Shown: one piece after another, positions 59,469 to 64,000 of the stretch
Position numbering within the stretch: position 1 is the stretch's first letter
How the letters are laid out: each line of letters opens with the position of its first letter
Assembly (NCBI GenBank): GCA_029204225.1
Contig: CM055107.1
Location: 14,194,900-14,258,899 of the forward strand
Direction of reading: 5' to 3'
Length of the DNA: 64,000 nt
Source of the DNA: Diphasiastrum complanatum
Taxonomy: Eukaryota; Streptophyta; Lycopodiopsida; Lycopodiales; Lycopodiaceae
The notes under the pieces: model-generated
Told to the model about the DNA's origin: nothing
The model's input: only the letters and a program-made list of their open reading frames with translations
Database searches by the model: none
Position numbers and translations under genes: made by a program

Positions 59469-60684
59469 GCTACACCAATTTTTCAGTTTGTAGCATGATT
59501 GTTGGATGGTTAGCTTGCATTAGGCATCTTGTCGTAGCATGAATAGTGTTAGATCTGCATTTTAGGGTTAGTTGGAATTGATTTTGCTTGATTTGAGTGG
59601 ATTTGCTTGTTTGAAATCTAATTTGATTGTAGAACGATTAAAGCTATTCAGATCACCAATCTTAAGATCCATTTGGATCTGAGATATCAGAGAAAACAAC
59701 AAAAAACGGTCAAATCTGTCAGATTTTGGTAAGAAAGAAGCAAAATCGTCATTAGAGCTGATAAACTTTTTATTCTCTTTTAGGAAACCTTCGTCGAGTT
59801 ATAGACACCTTTGGTTTTGATCACAGAACCTTCAGTTTGAAGGGCGAAGAAAAATTCCCAGCAGATTTTCAGAAACATCAAATAAACCGTCAAAAAACAC
59901 CAAAAAATCACCAAAACCCTAAAAATAAAAAAAAGAATTTTTGTCCGATTTATTGTGCATAGGTGTGATTCAGATCTATCTACTGCCAAGTCGTTGAAGA
60001 ATAATATAAAAAATAAAAGGGTTTTCAGAAGATCAGTTATTATATTGCCATATTTTTACAAAAAAAGTCACTTTTTTTTGGCAAAAATACTAGTATTACT
60101 CTTGATCCTTCGCCAAAACCTTTGCCGAGTTTCCAAAACTTTCTATTTATAGTAAAATACTATTTTTGAGTTCGGAGAAGATTCTTCTTGTCTAGATCAT
60201 AGAAAATCTTGATTTTTACCCTCGCCAAACTACAAAAACTGTATTTTCTTGTGTCAGAAACCTTCTTCCGATTTTTCATATTTTGATCTGTGTCAGATCT
60301 TGCATCTGAGAGTTCGGCGAAGGTTATTACCCGGGAAATTGTTAGAAAAGTTGATCAAAATTTTTTTTTCTTCTAAAATAGCACTATTGAATCTTTGCCG
60401 AGCCAACCTTCGCCTAGGGAACCTTCTCCAGTCCTATTTTTAGGTTTTGATTTTCCAAATCAAGTCTCTGTCAAAATTTCGGTCAAATCTGATATATTCT
60501 GGTTTGGATTCAGAGAAATTTTTTATTTTTGAAAGTATCGATTGATTGAATTTTGAAATCTTTTTTACAATATAGAATCAGATTCTTGAAAAGTGGAATA
60601 GATCTATCAGATCTGATCTGAGATAGTTTTTGATTGAAAAATCTAGATTCAATGTCATTGTTTGCTTGATTTGAATTTGCGACG
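59469..60684 (+). other. Leader of the Athila-like element
   Basis: About 1.2 kb without a coding frame. It carries several CTTCGCC/GGCGAAGG words (near 59788, 60109, 60219, 60313 and 60409), some mutually complementary and able to pair. Confidence 0.6.
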
Positions 60685-61235
60685 ATGGCTGCCCTTGGAG
60701 CTGCCCCTGGAGGTGCTCCTCAAGAAGTCAATCCTATTATTGTTAGAAGAGCACCTCGTTTGGATCTACCTAAATACAATGGGTTAACAGATCCAGTTAG
60801 ATTTCTTCAGATCTATGCTGAATCCTGTGAAGTCTATGACAAAATTTTCCCTCAAGATAAACTTAAGCTGTTTCCTATGGCCTTAACAGGCGCAGCACCA
60901 GATTGGTACTATAATCAAGATGAAACTGAGCGTATAGATTGGGAGGTTGTTAAAAGAGCCCTTATTACACGGTTCAAACCGCGGAAGTTTATGGAAGACC
61001 CTTTCCTACTTTTAAGTAAAATTAAAATGGGAAAGCGGGAAATGGTTTGAGATTACATTGAACGGGTGAAACGCCTCAGATCCGAGTGCGAACCTGAGCT
61101 GATTAAAGAAAATGCCATGATTATGTGGTTTTTGTCAGGTTTACCTAAACGAATTAGACATGAGCTGAAACGCCATAATGAGTATGCACTCTTGCAAAAT
61201 GCTATGGACGATGCAATTCGGGAGGAGGATCATTG
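60685..61235 (+). pseudogene. Ty3/gypsy gag of the Athila-like element
   Basis: ATG 60685 opens an Ala/Gly/Pro-rich N-terminus, then LDLPKYNGLTDPVRFLQIY, LFPMALTGAAPDWYYN, ALITRFKPRKFMEDPF and, after a TGA at 61048 (an Arg is likely), DYIERVKRLRSECEPELIK and LSGLPKRIRHEL. This is the standard retrotransposon gag core, including the W-Y capsid motif and the final helix. It breaks off at REEDH near 61235, where zinc knuckles present in the 46.9-kb relative are missing. Start chosen as the first ATG after the leader. Confidence 0.85.
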
Positions 61236-61319
61236 AACTTGTTGAGCATCATTTCTGTAGTAGCGTTGGCATTCGTTGATGCAATAGTGGTGGTCACCCT
61301 TGATGGTCAGCCCTTGATG

Positions 61320-62311
61320 GTGGTCACCAAAGCATAGAAGCAGAAAGAACCAATAGTGGATCCAGTACCTGTTGATTCTATACCATTGAACGATATACCA
61401 ACAGCATCGGGAGTCTATCCAAATCTTCATGCAGAAAAAAAAAGATATTAGGATATGAGAGAGTAGATTAAACACCTGCAAGAAGAAGAGGAACTTGAAG
61501 GTGCTAAAGCAACAGCTGAAGTTCGTTCTTCACCATTGCAGCCTCCAAGAAATTCACGTATATATATGAATGATCAGTTGCATAATCATGAAGAACCCTT
61601 CAAGATGACTGAACCAGAAGCACCGCAAACAGAACTGCTCATGAATATTTTGTCTAGCAAGATCAATATTTCATTGGGAGAGTTCCTGAAGTTGGTGCCA
61701 AAAGCAAAAGAAGTCTTAGCGCAAAAGTTAGCTTGAGTAGAATCAGAAGTCCATCAAGAGCCACTTTTTTGTGCTAGATTTGAAGAATCTAATGAAGTAC
61801 TCCATGTTGGAGCTGCTTGGGAAAGTGAACAAAAGAATATCACTCTGTCGATATAGCATAGACAATTTCCTAAGGAAGCAGCTGTGATAGATGGCAGTTT
61901 AGGAGTTAACCTAATTTCTACAAAGCTATGTGCAAAATGGGATCTTACAAAGATGAAGCCTACGACTTTTGCCACTAAGCTAGCTGATAAAAAACAATAG
62001 TTTGTTCGCGTAGAATGGTTGAAGATATACCTGTCAGAATTGCGGGAGTACAGTTCGTCATTACTTTCATAGTAATGGACTTACCAGAAGCGCCAAATGT
62101 CTACCGAGTTCTATTGGGCCTCCTCTCAAATAAGCATGCAAAATGGTTACAAATGGTGCCTTTTTATCTTTGGGGTGGCCCTTGCCCCTTGCTTCTATCA
62201 TGTGCCAACCTCAGCATTCAAACATCTAATCCATTCTTTAAACATCAAATTACAATGGAAATGCAAGAAATCAAGAAACTAGTCAAAAATCAAACAGATA
62301 GCCAAAAGTAA
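61320..62311 (+). pseudogene. Linker domain and aspartic protease of the Athila-like element
   Basis: Frame 3 reads DPVPVDSIPLNDIPTA, KHLQEEEELEGAKAT (with TAGs at 61452 and 61467) and the block HNHEEPFKMTEPEAPQTEL with INISLGEFLKLVPKAKEVLA, shared with 48.1-48.4 kb. After a TGA at 61734 come LHVGAAWESEQKNI and the protease: VIDGSLGVNLISTKLC (Asp-Gly-Ser in the active-site position) and TKMKPTTFATKLADK. A frameshift near 62005 leads to VEDIPVRIAGVQFVITFIVM and LPEAPNVYRVLLGLL. After that the protein diverges; RT and later domains are missing. Confidence 0.7.
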
Positions 62312-62339
62312 CAAAACTTCACTAAATTAGGCAAAGTAT

Positions 62340-62756
62340 GGTATCTTTATTCATGATCATTGATCATTCACAAGATAGGGCCTGATTCCAGAGCATGATC
62401 ATAGCTCTCATGTGATTTTAGGCACATGAGCCACTTCCTTCATCAAGAAAGCTCTCAAAGAGAAGCTCCAAGATGTCTTAAAACTCAAAATTACAAAATG
62501 CACAATAGCCCCCAAATTTAGCACGACCTCAGCTATTTATAGTGGTCATTTGTGCCTCTACTATAAGTTTGGGGCCTTATTTAGCTAAATTGTGCCTTAC
62601 AACCATTATTACAATTCCGCTATTCTCAATTATAGCGAGGTTGTTCGAACCACTTTATTAACTGTCCTATTGACTAGTTCTAATCTAATTTAGCTCCATG
62701 GCTATATTTGGCAGTTCATTAGTAAGCTCATGGGCTAATTACATGCAGCACATGAC
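62340..62756 (-). repeat. 3' LTR of a minus-strand LTR element
   Basis: The minus strand shows a long purine run AAAGTAGGGGGGG followed by TGTCATGTGCTGC starting at 62756. CACTATAAATAGCTGAG (minus, 62528-62545) is a strong TATA candidate and AATAAAG near 62350 a polyadenylation signal. Left end tentative. Confidence 0.6.
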
Positions 62757-63122
62757 ACCCCCCCTACTTTAAGCATTTTTGCCCTCAAAAATGAAGACTA
62801 TGTAGTCCTTTGTTGAGTGCCATGTCTCGTGAATCCTTTGGCGGTAGTCGAGAAGTAATTGGCCACCTTGAATAAGAAACATCTTTTCTTGTATTATTCT
62901 TATCAGTAGCCATCTACCATTTAAATTTTGTTGCCTTAGGTTCAACTTCCAGCTTATTGTTGTAGAACAAGGTTGCAACGAGTTTTCTTCATAGAGAACC
63001 TTAGATCTACAACTGATCCCATAGAATTAATAAGATCATTGAAGAAGAGATTGATGAAACACATGAAAGCCTCAAGTTGCTTTAGTTCTGTATGGGTTGA
63101 CAGGATCCAAGCAACAGGACAT
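62757..63122 (-). other. Internal 3' region of the minus-strand element
   Basis: Short frames such as GRWLLIRIIQEKMFLIQGGQ resemble no pol domain that I recognise. Confidence 0.35.
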
Positions 63123-63863
63123 TCAATAGTCTTCTTCCCCAGTATCTTCCTTGATTGGATAGGCTATCCAATTCCAGATGCATCTTTTCTTGTCCTTGCA
63201 TCCAGTTTTGTTGCCTTGTGCATTGCTCCTTGATGTAGGATCACAATATCCTTTTGTGACTCCAAAGCGTTGATTAAAGCAATACTCGCTGAAGATGGAT
63301 GGCCATGGATCCATTGATATCCGTGTGAGTGAAGCGATGGGTATAGCTCCTGATAGATCAAAATAGTAATGCTCCAAATCAAATGATTCATTGTCCAAAT
63401 TTGGCCACATTCTAGTTGTTTCCAATTCATCATTCTGTTCCAAGAGAGCGTCGTTATGTTGGAATATGAACAACTCATATTCGTTCTATTGTAAGCAATG
63501 ATGATCCTCAGTTTGATCTCCAAAGATAAATTTGTCATATATACAATGTTGTAAGCAGTAATTATCTTCAGTTCGATCTCCAAAGATAAATTTGTCATAT
63601 ATACAATGATAGGCAATAGTGATATTAATTTCAAAAGCTCTCGAGTCAACAATATTGGAAGATAAGTCAGAATTCATATGTTGTTCATGTTGAGACATGA
63701 TTGGATGTTCAAGAGACGTATTTTGCAATTCCTTGATTCCTTTCGATCCTTCATCCATTGAAGAATTTCTCTCTGAAATACTTTTGTTCAAACCAGCACC
63801 TTGATGAGCTTGGAATTGACAAATTGTAGTTCTGGAGAGTTTTGCTGATGGAGAGTTGAACAC
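63123..63863 (-). CDS. Unidentified ORF with internal peptide repeats, one in-frame TAG
   Basis: A minus-strand frame of 247 codons broken only by a TAG at 63486-63488. The N-terminal half is Ser/Gln/Asn-rich (ERNSSMDEGSKGIKELQN, SLEHPIMSQHEQHMNSD). Then come two copies of CIYDKFIFGDxTEDxxCLQ, then an acidic part (DNESFDLEHYYFDLSG) and a basic Cys-containing tail (NKTGCKDKKRCIWNWI). It lies between the 3' LTR at 62.76 kb and the window edge, the place where some LTR elements carry an extra ORF after pol. No similarity to gag, pol or envelope proteins seen. No ATG at the start as given; coding may continue from beyond 63863. Confidence 0.4.
63491..63610. repeat. 60-bp tandem duplication
   Basis: 63491-63550 and 63551-63610 match at about 53 of 60 positions, in frame with the ORF. 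A partial third unit follows. Confidence 0.9.
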
Positions 63864-64000
63864 ACTGGTGTAAGAATTTCTTCCTGCTAAGACTCCAATT
63901 TGATCCGTAGTTGCATATTTTGTTGTCTTATCCTTAGATCTTGAATTAATGCCTTTTGCATTACATCTATCAATGTTGGATTCGCTCGAAGTACTTTATC
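63864..64000 (-). other. Window edge, probably more of the minus-strand element
   Basis: Another minus frame reads LIDVMQKALIQDLRIRQQNM, helix-like, ending in a TAG. It could be the preceding part of the same protein after a frameshift. Confidence 0.3.

Overview
The window looks like nuclear DNA of a land plant with a large, repeat-rich genome. The evidence is plant-type Ty1/copia elements and Ty3/gypsy chromoviruses, initiator-tRNA-Met and tRNA-Asp primer sites, long (CT)n/(GA)n microsatellites, and one split host gene whose protein matches the plant cytochrome bc1 hinge subunit (QCR6). The long introns (1.9 and 4.1 kb) and an R2-like non-LTR retrotransposon suggest a fern, another seed-free plant or a gymnosperm. 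That is a guess; nothing in the window fixes the species.

Layout. 0-4.4 kb: two copia elements joined head to tail (A, then B), ending in a 400-bp LTR. In B a diverged second copy of part of pol is kept in one open frame. 4.4-7.4 kb: spacer with a possible peptidase exon remnant, then a truncated minus-strand chromovirus. 7.4-12 kb: no recognisable gene; palindrome, microsatellites and a tRNA-derived SINE. 12-18 kb: three minus-strand copia remnants, one LTR apparently inserted in another copia's integrase. 18.6-20 kb: plus-strand gypsy scrap followed by a decayed frame of unknown family. 20-26.6 kb: an almost complete but dead minus-strand chromovirus, with a MITE-like palindromic insertion in its leader. 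26.6-29 kb: spacer with a possible LTR. 29.0-32.4 kb: plus-strand R2-like non-LTR element (zinc finger, RT, CCHC, restriction-like endonuclease). 32.7-39.05 kb: the host gene QCR6 in four exons. 39-44.7 kb: non-coding, with a ~146-bp tandem array, a gypsy relic and short repeats. 44.8-48.5 kb: copia LTR, gag and protease fused to a Ty3-type gag. 48.4-49.1 kb: minus-strand copia RNase H. 49-52.4 kb: spacer with a second SINE copy. 52.4-55 kb: minus-strand copia with a 205-bp (GA)n inside RNase H. 55-58.7 kb: an AT-rich convergent pair of coding-like, intron-containing regions that match no retroelement I know. 58.7-62.3 kb: Athila-like element with 5' LTR, tRNA-Asp PBS, leader, gag and protease. 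62.3-64 kb: minus-strand LTR element with an unidentified repeat-containing ORF.

The only gene I consider functional is QCR6. Everything else is mobile DNA in various states of decay. In several elements decay is mostly in-frame TAG/TAA codons with few indels, as expected if methylated CAG/CAA codons deaminated. No rRNA, tRNA gene, CRISPR or bacterial-type operon was seen. All identities come from reading translations by eye; no database search was run.
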